64,000 nt of DNA from assembly GCA_035582835.1 (NCBI GenBank), contig JAYKAV010000944.1, forward strand, positions 1,166,372 through 1,230,371, given 5' to 3'. The DNA is from Phoebastria nigripes. Its lineage: Eukaryota > Chordata > Aves > Procellariiformes > Diomedeidae. Below the pieces are notes generated by a model, which worked only from the letters and a program-made list of their open reading frames with translations, searched no databases and had not been told where the DNA came from. The position numbers and the translations under genes are program-made. Below are positions 47,051 to 58,150 of the stretch, in pieces; positions within the stretch are counted from its first letter, which is position 1, and every line of letters starts with the position of its first letter.

Positions 47051-48924
47051 TAGTAGCGACCAGGAATGCAAGTAATTAGGAGAGGAAGAGAGAAGAGGGA
47101 ACAGCATCATTACACTGTATTGCTTGATAAATCTTGGGAAGTTTAGCCAGAAATTTTGGGACCCTTTATTTGCTTTTTGATTTTCCCATTTCAGGGAGAA
47201 AGTGTTTACCTCCTTTTAATGACAGCTAATATCCCCGTGCAAGAAGAAGGAAGAGTTGGAGGCACCAAGACTCGTATGTGCCATTTGGAGAGTGAAATCT
47301 GAGATCTGGTGAGCCTTCAGCCTCCCTCTTATCAGGGAAGCATCAACTAGAAAAAGCCCTGATGGGTCATTGCTTTGCTATTTATACAAACTGCACTCAA
47401 CCAGAAAGGTCCACGTCCTGATGCAAAAAAAGCCGGTGCAGACTCTGCCCTGATTGCTGTCTGCGATTATACGTAGGTACGAGTGACAGAGAAGCAGATG
47501 GGCATATTAACACGAATCATTGGACCAGACGTTTTCATTATGCCTGGCATTCCTCTTTCTTCCAGGGCAGGTGTACTGACTGTCACTACAAGAAAAGACA
47601 GATCTTTAAAATGTATAGCACCAGACAATATGGTAACTCCAGATTTGTGTGGAAAGTGNTTTTTTGCTGCTCTGTGCAGCTTGTTTCCTTTAAAATGTTT
47701 CTGCAGAAGTCATTATATTTCACTGAAAATAAGATATAGAGGAAAGCAATGGGGGGGGGGGGGGGAAATCTTACAACCAGGATCCAATCTATTATCACCC
47801 TGCAGCTTCCAGAAGCAGGGCTCAGAAAAACACCCTTTCTTTTGGAGCTGCAATTTATGATGCTGTCTTAATTGGTACTTACCATAATTTCTCAAGTTAC
47901 TCTAGCTGCCAGACACGAAAGACAAAGTTTTTCTCAAAATACCTGTCCTTTGAAGATGTGGAACACCATAAAAGCTTCACATGAGAAGGGTGAATACATG
48001 ACTGCATTAAAGTGACGTGGTTTTAGGTGAAAAACAACAGCAATTCGTGATCACTTCATTATTCCACTCCTGCACATGCTCTATTGTAGTCTATAAAGAT
48101 GAGGGTGTCATCTCTGTGTTGTCACTAAAAAATAGGGTTTCTTTTCCAGATTTGTCTGGACCCCTGTGAACCCCAAGCCTTAAGGCCCCTCATTTTTTTT
48201 TCTTTTCTTACTAAATTCACTAGTCAAAGAAAATGTATCAGAAGGGAAATACAGATGATGACTGAGGAAGGATCCTCTGCTGAAATAGTGAGAATTTCCG
48301 CAATGCCTTCAGGGTACCAAGACACATGGGTGATTCAAGATTTGCAAAATACTTGGGCTCACATACACCAAATCAAGTCCTGCATCAGTGGCATTGAGAA
48401 CATCCTAAAAGAGATTATTAACAGTGGCCTAATTTTACAACACAGAGAACTACAGTTTCTCCAGAGTTGGTGAGAAGGTATTTTGACAACACCAAAGTTC
48501 ACTGGGAGGCCAGAGCTAATGCTGTCAGAGATGTGTTAGGTTCCCCAAATTGTTCCTCTTCTAGGAACGACCGAGTGGGAAAACAAAACAGGCAGTTTGC
48601 AGCCCCTTTTCTAGTCTGAAATCTGCTGCAGAGATTTTGGTTATGTGTTTCTCTTCACCTTTCCATTTATCCATTCCTCATCCAAAGTCCACAGAGGTCA
48701 TCAGAAAGGGTTTATTCAAGCTGGCTATGTATTTACTGGAAGAGAAGGAGGTGGAAGCTTGCCACGGGCCAGTGTGGGTTTATCGTGCTTGCAGGTAGCT
48801 CTTCGAACATCTTCACCAACTGCTGGTCATTACTGGGTAGTCTCTCAGTGCTCCCTTTTAGGTCCCTCTACCTACATTTTTCACTTTCACCAATCCCTGC
48901 TTCGTTTCATTGTATTCCCTTACA
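47051..48924. other. Noncoding stretch, no gene seen
   Basis: Unique sequence with a run of G at about 47751-47765. Open frames at 47483-47860 and 48645-49016 have no domain; the second runs into the CR1 fragment. Confidence 0.5.
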
Positions 48925-49133
48925 ATTCTTTACTGAAAGAGTGGTTAAACATCCGAACAGGCTGCCCAGGGAAGTGGTTGAGTCACCATCCCTGGAAGTA
49001 TTTAAAAGATGTGTAGATGAGGTGCTTAGGGACATGGTTTAGTGGGCATGGTGGTGTTGGGTTGACGGTTGGACTCGATGATCTTAGAGGTCTTTTCCAA
49101 CCTGAATGATTCTATGATTCTATGATTCTATGA
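48925..49133 (+). mobile_element. CR1 LINE 3' end fragment
   Basis: A short CR1 tail of about 200 bp, with [20 protein letters not shown] readable and TTCTATGA repeats at 49108-49133. Confidence 0.9.
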
Positions 49134-49660
49134 TGCTCTTGTAGGAGGTCTCGGCAGAGAAGCCTTTGGGAACTAGAGGGCAGGAACGATGCTCTCCCAA
49201 AGATCCTTCTAGAGAAGGTCTCTGGGAGATGCTGAAGGGAGTGTGAAATACTGCACCCATCCATTCCTGCTCATTAATCAGTCATGGTAACAACAATCTT
49301 GCCAGGATCTCAGATGGATACCAATTTTTTGAGCCCTAGTTGTGAACCAGGCTCCCTCCCACCCATGAGACCCATGGGTTTTGCTATGAGGCTCAGTGGG
49401 GAAAGGGACACCCAGGAGGGTGTTATTCCAACCAGACCTTTTTCATCCACCATTGGCTGAATTCAGTGGGAAACAGAGAGGAAAACTCCATATATTTAGC
49501 ACTTTTGTAACAAATTTTGTGCAAAAAGAACAATGAGATGTGCTGCTAATGGGTCTTTTGGGCTGGGCTTGGAGAACCTGTCCAAATGCTCTACATGGGA
49601 TCATGGGGACACAAGTAACCACACCGCACACACCAGAGTTACATCTCCTTTTTTTCTCTT

Positions 49661-49666
49661 TTTAAT
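49661..49666 (-). terminator. Poly(A) signal ATTAAA of A-type gene 2
   Basis: ATTAAA on the minus strand about 100 nt past the stop at 49766, in sequence identical to the first copy. Confidence 0.6.
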
Positions 49667-49765
49667 TATTGAGAGGAGGGGATGACAATTGCGTGAGACA
49701 GTTGAGAAGCTGCTCCCAAAGCCACCGTGGTGCCTCCTCTTCCCCAGAAGCTTCCTCTTCGGCTC

Positions 49766-51211
49766 CTATTTCCCCTTCCAGCCGGGCGGGATGCAGCAGT
49801 AGTACTTGCAATCGGAGGAGAAGGACCACACATCCGCCTTGGTGCACTTGCTGGAGCAGTACCCCACCTTGGGGCAGTGCTTCCTTATCTGCCCGTAGCC
49901 TGCAAGGGAGGAGACAGAGGGAGAGTGCTTGGGTCAGGATAGGTGCCTCTCTGCCCCACTGCCATGCCCTCCCATCACCTCCAGGCGTAAGCGTGGCAGT
50001 GGTCGGAAGGATGAGACGCTGCTCGTAGGGAGGTCCTGCTCCATCCTCCCACACGTCCACGCTGCTGCCCAAGCCCACCCCCAAAGTGGCAAGTGACCGT
50101 GAAGAGCACAAGCCTGAGAAACTCCTTGTGCATCCCTCTCCCCCCAGCTGGTGACTACAGGGCCAGTTGACGACACAGGCGCAGTTTGGGAAAGAGATGC
50201 TCCCAAGGAGAGCACATTCCTTGCCCGCATTGAGAGACACCCCAAAAGCAAAGTTCATAAAGATGCTCATCTGTGCAAGACTGCAGAGACATCTTGCACC
50301 TCTCTTTACAAGACAGGATCAGTGTTCCCTCAGAGCAAAACAGAAAAAGCAACACCAAAGTAGTTCCAAAAATTTGAGTTGGTGTTCCAAAAAATACGGA
50401 GGGTTTCACAGGTGGCAGTTCCTGTGGTAACCAGAAATCTGACCTGCATGTGTTAAAAGAGATTCAAGTGCAAAAAACTAGGCACCAGGGTGGGAGACTG
50501 TTGGCGTACAATAACTGGGGAATGATGTCCAGAGTGAATGGAGATTGGACTGGGACCCCTTTTGAGCCCAGAATCTCCCTTTCATTCATTGAAGAGGGAG
50601 GCAAGTATCAGAACTGAAGGGATATCTGTCAGCACTGCACGTTCAAAATGCAAGGGAACTGGACCCTGAAGATATACTCAGAACTGGTTTGACACAAAAG
50701 GTGGCGTCATCTGAGCAGGAAACATCCAGGAGGCTGGTGTCTCTGAAAAAGACATCCAGCACTCACTTGGTACTCCACGGCTAAAATAATTACACCAGGG
50801 CCCAGCTCACCTTGACCTAGAAGGTGTCAAAAATGTCTAAAACACCCTAAATGTGCATCTTACAGTACTTTAAAGCGAGTTTTTCTTTAAAGACTCATTT
50901 GTCTGCACACAAACATAGAGCCGCATTTAAGACAACCCGGGGTAACCAAGTCACCTGCGCATTTGCAGGAGACCAGCATCTGCATACCCAAAGGACTTGA
51001 CACCTTTATGGGGACAACAAAATCACAGCCTTTAAAGCCAATAGAGATCACATTTGTTCAAGCTGCCTATCAAGCATGGCCCACTCTGACCCCCATCACT
51101 CTGGTTCTCCCATCGTTGTCCAGCTCACCTCCCAAAGCAATTCACCCTCTTACCTGGGACAGCCAAGGAGACCAGTAGGAAGACAGCAAAGACAAGGTAG
51201 AGGAACCTCAT
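49766..51211 (-). CDS. OvoDA: Ovodefensin, A-type (gallin/cygnin-like), copy 2
   Basis: A two-exon secreted peptide gene. Exon 1 (51154-51211) encodes the signal peptide MRFLYLVFAVFLLVSLAVP and ends CCAG|GTAAGA in phase 1. Exon 2 (49766-49899) follows TTGCAG and encodes a mature peptide with the same cysteine frame as copy 1 (C-X5-C-X3-C-X11-C-X3-C-C; CPKVGYCSSKC, TKADVWSFSSD, CKYYCC, tail IPPGWKGK). Every resolved base of exon 2 agrees with copy 1, so both genes would make the same mature peptide. The signal peptides differ at four of 19 positions: Cys5/Tyr, Val6/Leu, Phe7/Val and Thr18/Val. The intron is 1254 bp. The mismatch between identical exon 2 and diverged exon 1 and promoter suggests gene conversion. 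An egg-white antimicrobial role is inferred from the family. Confidence 0.93.
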
Positions 51212-51308
51212 GGCTGGAGTTGAGCTGGGATCTCAGCAAGGCTGGAGAGAGGAGGGTTGGAGAGAGCCTGAGCTGGATGCTGCTGAGTGGCAAGGCTGGG
51301 GATCCTCG

Positions 51309-51316
51309 TATTTATA
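51309..51316 (-). promoter_or_regulatory. TATA box of A-type gene 2
   Basis: TATAAATA on the minus strand about 98 bp upstream of the ATG at 51211. The copy 1 promoter has TATAAAAA in the same place. Confidence 0.8.
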
Positions 51317-52389
51317 GTGCGTTTCTGAGCAGAGAGGAGGGCTCTGGGGGAGGTCCTGTTGCTCACGGGACCTCTCACAGTTCACTGCACAGCGCAACCA
51401 CCGGCCCCTCCACCCTGCACCTGGGTATGTTGGCAAAACTCTGCTCTCCCCTGATCTGGTATCAATACCCAATTCAAATGAAAACCATTGAGTGTGACAG
51501 GAGTGAACTGTGAGTAGATAGAAGAGATCTGCTGGGGCAGAGGGACCTGATAGGAAACAAGATCAATATCAAAGGGCTTCAGGCCTTTCTCAACCTTTGG
51601 CAGTGATGCAACTGCATGAAAGAGGGCTGAGCTGTGGCCATGATGCACCGATAACTCTCCCTCCATTGTCTAGACCTGTCACCGTATGGGGCTAGACAAG
51701 CTGAGAGGGGCCCTGGTGTTAGCAGCCTGGGTTTGGGAAGGACCCAATGTCCATGTATCACCGTCTTGGGAACCATGACTGCAAAATCCCTCTGATAAAT
51801 TTAGCAAACACCATGTTCAATGTAGCCTGTTCTGTTGTCCCCTCTCACCCTACTGATGGGCAGGAACACTGGGGCTGAGAGTCTTTTCCCAGGAGCCTGG
51901 ATGAACCAACCACTTGCAGACACTTTGATCACCATCTCTTCCTCACAAACCCTCCAGACAGCTCTGGGGTCTCAAGTGTGCTTAATTTCTGGGATGGAGA
52001 TAGCCTGATCCCTGCTGCCAGAGGAGCTCTAATGATGACAGGAGGTTATTCAGAGCAGTGAAACAAAAGCTGACTTCAAGGAGTCTGCAAGGCAGAAGGA
52101 TCTCAGCACTGAGTGGCAGCATAAGCAGATGGCAAATNAGACTCAGTGATGGTAAAACTTACTTTCACCTTCCAGGAAAGAGGTGCTCCCAAAAAGCACT
52201 TCAGGAGAAAAGTCACCTCAGTGTCCGGAGGCAGTCAGAAAGGAAAACNGAGTGTTAGGATTTACCAGAATGGGCAATGGCAAAAATCAGTGTGTGACTG
52301 TAACAGTTTCGAGGGTACTTCATGCTCCATACTGTGCACACTGCTGGTGTCCCTGTCTCTGCAAACCTAGAGTAAGACAAGAAGAGGTA

Positions 52390-52800
52390 CAAAGGATGGT
52401 AGTGAGGAAAGCTGGAGACTTATTTTCAGACAGTGAGATAGTAATTATACTGGCACTCTTCCACTCCAGGAGGAGACAAGTAGGTGGGGATATGNGACAG
52501 CAGTGTAAAAACTGCAAGTGTCTTAACAAAGAGAGAATTATGGTTTTCTATTTCTCATAACCAGGGAAGTAGGAGATGGCATACAAAAGTATGATGCACT
52601 GAACAAAGAAAGTCTTCTTTCACACTGCACACAATGGGATGGTGCAACTCATTGACATGGATATTGTGGAGGAAGAAACTGTAAATGTGTTCAGAAAGCA
52701 AGTTGATCTAACTTTGAAGTTTGCTCTGCTCTGAGCAGCTGGCTGGACCAGATGACCTCCAGAGCTCCCTTCCACCCTGGATTATTCTATAATTCTGTTA
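52390..52800 (+). mobile_element. Ancient CR1-type fragment
   Basis: The unit 2 partner of 35750-36275. It includes a readable CR1 3' UTR (CTGGACCAGATGACCTCCAG) and a worn octamer tail ATTATTCTATAATTCTGTT at 52782-52800. Confidence 0.75.
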
Positions 52801-53094
52801 AATTCATAAAATCCATTGAGGGTCATTCAGCACAATGATATGGATTTACATCCAATTCAGCAATCCCCAAACCTCAGACTGCTGGAATCGGAGGGGTTTC
52901 CAAACATGTGCTACTATGTTTGCCATGCTCTTCCACTCTATTTGCCACTGGCAGACTGAAGACACTTGGCTAAATGGATCCCTGCTATTGTCTGGTTTGC
53001 TCTTCTGTGTCTGGCTTTCCCAAACACATTTCTCACCACACTTCATGGGTCTGCATGGGACAGGTATGATTTCCAACATGACTAGGATGTGGTC

Positions 53095-53200
53095 ATCCTG
53101 CTCTGAGTGGAAGAGAGTTTAATATTGTGGGTGTGGGCAGGGTATGCCCACTGGCCTCAGGACCACAGAGTGGGCCCTGGCACTGTTCAGTTTACCGACA
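53095..53200 (+). repeat. Unidentified dispersed repeat, copy B
   Basis: Same word order as copies A and C: GAGAGTTTAATATTGTGGG, GGGTATGCCCACTGGCCTCA, GGACCACAGAG, GGGCCCTGGCACTGTTCAG. No coding potential. Confidence 0.6.
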
Positions 53201-53978
53201 AAGATGCAACCATGATGATTTCCTGGGTGTTGTTACTGAAAATGCATGGAACCATAGATGTCCTCAGAGCCACTGCTCCACATCCCACAGGCAGATCTTA
53301 CAACCCTAAATCATCCCTCTTAGAACGGTGTCAAGCCTCCTTGGGAATACCACCAATAACTGGCCTCCTCCACATCATTTCCCCTCCCTCAGGACACGGG
53401 TTCTCCATCTCACTAGAAATGCTATCCTATATATAACACTGAACTGTCATCGCCACAGTTTCAGCCCACTGTTTCTCATCTGGACCACCCTAGTCATGGG
53501 AACATATTATTCCCTTCCTATGTACTCTTTATTCCAGATCTGTGGGCTATCATGGCTCCCACATATTTTTTTTCCCATCATCATGATCCCAGTTCTTCCA
53601 CATTTTCCTTATAGATAGTATTTTCTTGGTCTCTTAACCCTCTCAGCTCTAGGCTCTCTCTCTATTCCACCTCATCTTGAAGTATGGTGCCCTAAGCAGT
53701 AAACAGCACAGTACCTTAAAGTCTAGTAGTTTGGAGTAATAAATGGATTAATTTAAGTGCCTGACAAGTGATAACTCTGTTGTTTTTTAGAAAGAATGAT
53801 TTCTGCCTTTTCCATAACAGGACAACATTGTACCATTACGTGCACCTCGTTGCCCACTGCAACCTCACACCTCTTCTGCAGAATCACTGCATTGCCAGAT
53901 ATTGCCCATTCCACCTTTTCCACCAATTGTTCCTTTTTTTTTTGCAAAAAAAAGTCAATCTCCAGTGTCCTCCAACAT

Positions 53979-54320
53979 AGAATCATAGAATCATAGAATA
54001 CCAGGTTGGAAGGGACCTCAAGGATCATCTGGTCCAACCTTTCTTAGCAAAAGCACGGTCTAGACAAGATGGCCCAGCACCCCATCCAACTGAATCTTAA
54101 AAGTGTCCAATGTTGGGGAATCCACCACTTCCCTGGGGAGATTATTCCAAAGGCTGATTGTTCTCATTGTGAAAAATTTTCCCCTTGTGTCCAATCGGAA
54201 TCTCCCCAGGAGTAACTTGTACCCATTACCCCTCGTCTTTTCCATGTGCCTCCTTGTAAAAAGGGAGTCTTCACGCTGCAGTCCCTTTCAGCCTGCTATT
54301 TACAAATTCAGTAAGCACAA
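53979..54320 (-). mobile_element. CR1 LINE 3' end fragment
   Basis: Minus-strand CR1 tail. The octamer run is at 53979-54000, followed by reverse-complement 3' UTR and ORF2 end (RGNGYKLLLGRFRLDTRGKF, then SLWNNLPREVVDSPTLDTF). A different, older subfamily than the 18/24/42/49 kb copies. The homologous stretch of unit 1 (about 36.5-37.2 kb) also holds worn CR1 sequence. Confidence 0.9.
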
Positions 54321-54511
54321 TCTTTATTCCATTATGCAATTTGTTAATGAAGACCCTGGATAGTTCAGGACTCAGAACAGCCTTCTGAGATGTCCTTCTA
54401 CCATCACCATAGTAACTGGAAATTTATTAACTCCTGTTCATAAACCATTTTTCCTTCATTTCCTTTAGGCCATGATCAATACTGAAAAAAAACCCTAAAA
54501 TTGAGACAAAA

Positions 54512-54548
54512 TACCCAGCCAAATGAATGTGATGAAAATATTGTAGAG
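54512..54548. other. Empty site of the unit 1 CR1
   Basis: The left and right flanks of the 37405-38186 CR1 are continuous here (CCAAATGAAT followed directly by GTGATGAAAATATTGTAGAG). This marks the pre-insertion state. Confidence 0.8.
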
Positions 54549-54705
54549 CACCACGTTTGGGAGAGACCCTTGAGGAACCTCACTGCCAAGGCATCGGTCG
54601 GGGATGAATGCACCCTGTAAACTATTCCCCATGATGGATTTGATGCCCCGGTATCGTCCATTGTGTCTGTGCCTTGCAGACAGTGTACAGACCTTATCAG
54701 AACGG

Positions 54706-55053
54706 CACCCAGACTTAATTCCTGCACCTCTGGGGAGCAGCCCTGCTGTCGGCAGCCCCGGCTGGCNCTGGGTCGAGCGGAGCTGTGCCCGGCGGCTCCG
54801 CGCGTGCTGGNGGCGGAGTCCTGGCAGCCGGATCTGGAGGAGGGGGAATTGTCCCAGTGTGTCCGGGTTGGTGAAAGCGGCCGGCAAGCGGTGAGGAGAA
54901 GCCCACTGGAGCATGGACCTGGCTGGCAGGTGCCTTTGTGAGTGGGACCAGCGGGTCGGGGTGACATTGCACACGCCGGCAAGCAAACAACGCCTCTTTG
55001 GAGATGGGTTTGCTCAAGTTTCTCCTCCTGCCGCACCGCTTGTGGCAGGAATC
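54706..55053. repeat. Near-identical GC-rich block, unit 2 copy
   Basis: The partner of 38364-38709. It ends just before the lost TATA box of the decayed B-type gene, although the gene downstream is broken. Confidence 0.88.
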
Positions 55054-55142
55054 CATCTCTAAGCACCAATGTCTCTATCTTTGTTTTTGATGAGTATTGT
55101 TCTTTGCTCCCAGCACACCAAGATCTCCCCTGGCCTCCAGGC

Positions 55143-55905
55143 ATGAGCATTTTCTACACTGTTTTGCTTTTCTCTTTTTTTTTCTCCATGCCCACCCAGG
55201 TAACACAGCAGCTAGGAAACTAGAGAGGACAGAGAGAGCTGGAAGGTCAAAATTAGGAATTACCACCTTCAGAGTCTTCTTCTCTGGGCAACCTGCAGTG
55301 GGACAATTTTGTATACAGTCTCCAATGGCCATAAATTTTGTATGTTCAGATTGCTGAAGAGTAAACTGGAGAAAGACTCTTCCCAGTCTCTCATCTGTCA
55401 CTCATCTACNCCCTTTCCAGATTTCTCCATTCCTTCTCTCTTTTTTATGCCTCCCCCCAACTATTTGCCACTACATGTTCATACCCTCCTAGCCCCCTCC
55501 TTCCTTCTTTGCTTCTTCCCTTTGCTCTTCACTCTATCTTCTTCTTGTTTCCCATGACCGCTACAGGGAAATAACTCTGCTCATGTCTGCAATTGACCAT
55601 TCACAACCTTTTAAAATGAATAATTCCATTTACCGGAATTTTGAAGGAAAAGAAATCATTACTCTTATACCAAGCAGCTTCTTTTTTTCTTGACAAGCAA
55701 CTGGGTTTTTTTCAGAGGCAGATTTTATTTTACAGATATTGAGTGTGTATGTTCCTATAAATGTTCAACAGGGAATCCCTCATTCAAGCTATTCACATTT
55801 GAATTCAAACAAACACCACCACTCATTGCTAATGTTGGCTCAGCATGCAGAGCTGCAGTGTTTGTGTGGATTCATCTTTTATGGGTGCAAACCCAACAGC
55901 TATAA
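55143..55905 (+). pseudogene. Decayed B-type ovodefensin copy
   Basis: The duplicate of the 38.8 kb gene. The CTGGCCTCCAGGC leader before the ATG is intact and exon 1 (55143-55199) still reads as a hydrophobic signal-like peptide (MSIFYTVLLFSFFFSMPTQ) ending in a CAG|GTAACA donor. It is 57 nt instead of 58, so the intron phase has shifted from 1 to 0. The TATA box is lost. Intron similarity continues (GGAAATAACTCTG at 55567 against GGAGATAACTCTG in unit 1). A possible relic of exon 2 starts at 55736 after TTTACAG. It reads ECVCSYKCSTG, echoing CxGYCSYMCAK, but has no fourth to sixth cysteine. Exon 1 is well supported; the exon 2 relic is weak. Confidence 0.65.
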
Positions 55906-57984
55906 TTTCCTCCTTTGAGTTAAGGCACAAGGACCAGAAAGGATGAGTCTGGATAAGTCTACAGATACACAAAAGAAACCACTGCTGGGAGATGCTGAAG
56001 CACTCTGCACCACAGGAGAAACAGCAGAGCCGGAGAAAAGCCAGCAGAGGAGGGGAAGGATCTTTCATGTTTCCTCACAAAACATGTTTTTCACTATATT
56101 TTTGAATTGGATATGATCTGGCCTTGATGTAATTAATTTTTTTTCCCAGAAATTCTGGAACCATTTGTCCCCAGACAGGTCTGTTGCCTTGCACAGACGT
56201 TTTCATGGGGCTTATTTCTTTCCAGCTTTTTTAAGCATAGTGACCTCTGTGATCCTTGTATTGTTTACACAGGCTGCTTCTGCACCAGAAAATTAAATAT
56301 TTTCAAGAGTCGTAATAAGAAATGTATAGTCCATCATCATGATATAAATCTGGGCTTATTTTCCCTTGTTCGTTACCTTGCAATTACCAGTTTTTGCAAA
56401 TCTTTCCCAAAATGCTTAGGAGTGAACATAGACTTGGTCTAGCCTACTTCGGAGTATTAGGTATGGAGGATTTCTACTGTGCAGCAATGGTAATTGCCAG
56501 ATTAATTAGACTCATATGATACTGCTAATGAGGTGCTCTAGGAAAGGCAGATGCAATGGACGCAGTTGTAGAAAGTGGGTACCTTGACAGCTCTTTAAAA
56601 CTAGAGATAAATTATCCAGCAAATTAAATAATGATGGTCTTTGCAGGTTTTAAGCTAGACCCCTTGTTTTACAACTGTATTAAATTATGTTGGGCACATT
56701 TTCAAGGGGGAAGGAGGGCAGTAAGAAAACTGTCCTGTCCTATCCCATCCCATCCCATCNTATCCTATCGCCTTTCAAAGGTATCGGATACCTACGAGCT
56801 ATTTGTGAAACCCTTCCCTTGTGAATTTTCATACAAGCAGATAAAAGTCCTCACCTAGTTCTTCCAACAAGATGTGATTTGTTTCTGTGGCTCGTGGTGC
56901 CCAGAGGACCTCCCTTTTCCACTGTTCTTCGTTCATTTAATCCAGAAGAGGGAAAAACAAGGGGGTGAATGGCTCAGATAGTGAGACAGCGAAGGGAAAT
57001 GGGATCTCTTGACTCCTCTCCCCTGGCTCTTTGCTGTTGAAAATTTGAAGCCAAGTCCTTGGCATCTCTAAGTCAGCTGAACCTTATGCTGTGCAGCAAG
57101 GAGATGTCAAAAGGATAACTTAGCTCAGCTGTGGAGGCAAGGATGTTTGCTGCCTTGGTTCATCTTGCCGTCTGCTTTTCTGCTGAGCTGCTCAAATATT
57201 TTCATTTGCTANGAACTAAACAGTATCAGGGCCCGTCTCCTGGTCCATAGACCAGCTGGCCTGGTTTGGCCATCACCATGATATTAAACTCTATCAGCTT
57301 CCAAAACAGTGTGGTTTTATCCAAAATGCCTATTGGGCATGGTCCTTGGTCCATGGTAACTCCTAAACTTGCCCTTGGGATTTGGTGAAACTGAGGCTAG
57401 TTGTCCTGGGACACATCAGCTCCTGGGACTGTGCCAACCATTTAGGAGTACAGCACTGTTTAAATTAGAATATGGGCACACCCTAGGGTAGCTCAAGATC
57501 ACAACATCTCTAAGTATTAAAGAAAGAAGGAGGAGTAAATATAATCAGATCTTCTGGACTTCACAAGCCATGGAGTTGCACTCTTGCTGAAAATCTTCTC
57601 TGGCAAAGAGTATCCAGTCATGAGTTGAAGATCTCCAGGAAATGAAGACATCACCACTTCTATTATTAATTACTCTCACTCTTAAGAACTAAGCTTTCTT
57701 TCTAAGTTTAGTCTGTTTAAATAAGAAGAAGCACCAGGAGGTTATGCCTTCCCCTGTTCAGTTAAACAGCTGTATTTATTTTTTGGTATGTTCTNCCTGT
57801 GAAGATACTTGTACCCTGAACTGAATCACTCCCCAGCACAAAGCTTTGATAAGCCACACTGCTTCAGCTCTTTATCTTCCCTCAAGGTGACATTTCCTCC
57901 ATTTCACTATATAAATCCACATCCTTTTTCCAAAACATGTTCTTTCCAGCAGCATCACCAACCACAAACATTCAGTTCAATGTG
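55906..57984. other. Noncoding stretch, no gene seen
   Basis: AT-rich unique sequence with a short CCCAT/CCTAT run at about 56735-56770 and copy D of the dispersed repeat. No coding frame with support. Confidence 0.55.
57214..57316 (-). repeat. Unidentified dispersed repeat, copy D
   Basis: Read on the minus strand: CACTGTTTTGGAAGCTGATA, GAGTTTAATATCATGG, GGCCAGCTGGTC, GACGGGCCCTGATACTGTTT. It matches copy A also in the CTGTTTTG.AG stretch before GAGTTTAATA, which extends the repeat to the left. Confidence 0.6.
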
Positions 57985-58150
57985 AGTCAGCAGGGTATCC
58001 TTGCAGCAGTGAAGGCCAACTGTGTACTGGACTGTATCAGCAAAAGCATGGACAGCAGGTCAAGGGAAGTGATTATTTCCCTCTACTTGGCACTTATGGG
58101 ACTGCATCTGGAGTCCTGTGTCCAGTTTTGGGCTCCTCAATACAAGAAAG
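57985..58150 (+). mobile_element. CR1 LINE internal fragment
   Basis: About 165 bp of CR1 ORF2. AAVKANCVLDCISKSMDSRS and LALMGLHLESCVQFWAPQYK echo the segments seen in the 37 kb CR1. Both ends are truncated and no 3' octamer tail follows. Confidence 0.85.

Larger units (their letters stand above)
49557..52800. repeat. Segmental duplication, unit 2, A-type half
   Basis: The partner of 32889-36275, offset by 16676 at the exon 2 end and by 16634 at exon 1. It contains the second A-type gene and the same ancient CR1 piece. It lacks the 26-bp tandem copy and the local 130-bp repeats of unit 1. Confidence 0.88.

Noticed and set aside
49504..49536. Short similarity between about 49504-49536 and 62217-62250 (GTARCAAATTTTGT)
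   Set aside because: About 30 bp of AT-rich similarity is too short to separate from chance.
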